Shown here piece after piece: positions 63,305 to 64,000 of a stretch of 64,000 bases of DNA (position 1 is the stretch's first letter; every line of letters begins with the position of its first letter). The notes beneath the pieces were generated by a model, which saw only the letters and a list, made by a program, of their open reading frames with translations, searched no databases and had not been told where the DNA came from. The DNA comes from Zhihengliuella sp. ISTPL4 (GTDB lineage: Bacteria; Actinomycetota; Actinomycetes; Actinomycetales; Microbacteriaceae), in the NCBI RefSeq assembly GCF_002848265.1, contig NZ_CP025422.1, positions 930,001-994,000 on the forward strand, given 5' to 3'. A program made the position numbers and the translations under genes.

Positions 63305-64000
63305 GGTTGGTCCTCTCCCCCTGCGGGGTGTCGTCGTCCGTCGTGAGATGCGGGGCGATGTCTCGGGGATCCATCTTGCCGTCGAGCACCATCTTCACCT
63401 GCTCGACGATCGGCATGTGCACATCGGCTTCGCGGGCGAGCTGCAGGACGGGGGCGACCGACGCCAGCCCTTCCGCGGTCTGCTGCATCTGCTTCACGAC
63501 ATCCTGGAAACTGTAGCCCTGCCCGAGCAGCCGCCCGGCGGTGTTGTTGCGGCTCAGCGGCGACTGGCAGGTCGCGATGAGGTCGCCGAGACCGGCCAAC
63601 CCCTGCAGCGTCTCTGGCTGCGCACCGTTCGCGACCGCGAAATCGGTCATCTCGACGAGGCCGCGGGTGATGATCGAGGCCTTCGTGTTCTCGCCGTAGC
63701 CCACGCCGTCGACGATGCCGATGGCGACCGCGATGAGGTTCTTGAGCACCCCGCCGAATTCCGTGCCGATGACGTCGGTGTTCACGAACGTGCGAAAGTA
63801 GGAATTGCGCGCTGCCCGGGCCACGACGTCCGCGGTCTCCTGGCTGCGCGACGAGATCACGGCCGCGGTCGGCTGCTCCCGCGCGATCTCCAGGGCGAGG
63901 TTGGGGCCGGAGGCGACGGCGATCCGGTCGGGATCGCACTGCAGCTCCTGCTGGATGACCTGGCTCATGCGCAGGCCGGTGCCCCGCTCGACGCCCTTCA
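63204..64000 (-). CDS. gpsA: NAD(P)H-dependent glycerol-3-phosphate dehydrogenase (5' end outside window)
   Basis: Supplies glycerol-3-phosphate for phospholipids. Visible from KGVERGTGLRMS; the N-terminal Rossmann part is outside. The catalytic-domain signature GTEFGGVLKNLIAVAIGIVDG and LAGLGDLIATCQSPLSRN are present. The family normally ends near HLTTDDDTPQGE, but the frame runs on for about 30 residues into ddl, overlapping it by 101 bp. Confidence 0.93.
   Translation of the reverse strand, partial: KGVERGTGLRMSQVIQQELQCDPDRIAVASGPNLALEIAREQPTAAVISSRSQETADVVARAARNSYFRTFVNTDVIGTEFGGVLKNLIAVAIGIVDGVGYGENTKASIITRGLVEMTDFAVANGAQPETLQGLAGLGDLIATCQSPLSRNNTAGRLLGQGYSFQDVVKQMQQTAEGLASVAPVLQLAREADVHMPIVEQVKMVLDGKMDPRDIAPHLTTDDDTPQGERTNHGQADGGGALRRALQRAFDQFRNGGGSAGRDRS

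Noticed and set aside
1..64000. CRISPR arrays, toxin-antitoxin pairs, restriction systems, insertion sequences
   Set aside because: No regularly spaced repeats, transposase or nuclease-methylase pairs were seen on either strand.
1..64000. tRNA, rRNA or 4.5S RNA genes
   Set aside because: No cloverleaf, CCA end or rRNA sequence was recognised in the gaps; short divergent ncRNAs could still be missed by eye.

Overview
The window is high-GC DNA packed with genes on both strands. It reads as chromosome of an actinobacterium of the family Microbacteriaceae, most likely Microbacterium. The evidence is gene content and order: a GlgE maltosyltransferase beside glgX and glgB; the run rplS-lepB-rnhB-DUF2469-yraN-yifB-dprA-xerC with rpsB-tsf-pyrH-frr-cdsA beyond it; GTG starts; and TANNNT -10 boxes six bases before many start codons. 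I see no rRNA, tRNA, CRISPR array, insertion sequence, prophage or plasmid gene.

Layout. 1-5982: glycogen/alpha-glucan genes (glgX cut by the window edge, glgE, glgB). 6033-11915: thioredoxin-TPR chaperone, a membrane/lipoprotein-like protein, an AI-2E family permease, a hydrolase with a small Cys/His protein, and a secreted lytic-transglycosylase-like protein. 11944-16936, minus strand: DivIVA-like protein, cdsA, frr, pyrH, tsf, rpsB. 17241-24260: an M23-like secreted protein, then xerC, dprA, yifB, yraN, DUF2469, rnhB, lepB, rplS. 24430-29031: membrane protein, map, a pyrimidine-dimer glycosylase, a methyltransferase, then trmD-rimM-khpA-rpsP. 29239-37626: a carboxylate-amine ligase, a SorC-type regulator facing the glycerol operon glpD-glpF-glpK, and a LysR/EamA pair. 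37639-47466: ffh, a TetR regulator, lipB-lipA, a DUF2004-like protein, ftsY, a hydrolase, smc. 47567-54952: an accessory stretch with a 37-codon mini-gene, a 94-aa protein, a two-domain GNAT, an ABC exporter, and an alcohol dehydrogenase/MFS pair facing an XRE regulator. 54958-64000: mutM, rnc, rpmF, DUF177, coaD, recG, rsmD, thiL, a DUF3515 lipoprotein, ddl, gpsA (cut by the window edge).

How the genes work together. Much of the window is the core of translation (S2, EF-Ts, S16, L19, L32, RRF, TrmD, RimM, KhpA, RsmD, RNase III), protein targeting (Ffh, FtsY, LepB), chromosome upkeep (Smc, XerC, DprA, RecG, MutM, RNase HII) and envelope precursor supply (CdsA, GpsA, Ddl). The glycerol operon feeds glycerol-3-phosphate/DHAP metabolism and lipB-lipA make lipoate. 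The accessory stretch lies between mutM and smc, inside an otherwise conserved rnc-mutM-smc-ftsY axis.

Most notable observations: a repeated leaderless-promoter signature, including start codons facing each other across 23-28 bp; a strongly signalled 37-codon mini-gene; an internal start codon that would release a textbook lipoprotein from a larger membrane protein; a 101-bp gpsA/ddl overlap; and a short tandem duplication carrying a start codon. No clear-cut new defence, mobile or biosynthetic system is visible.
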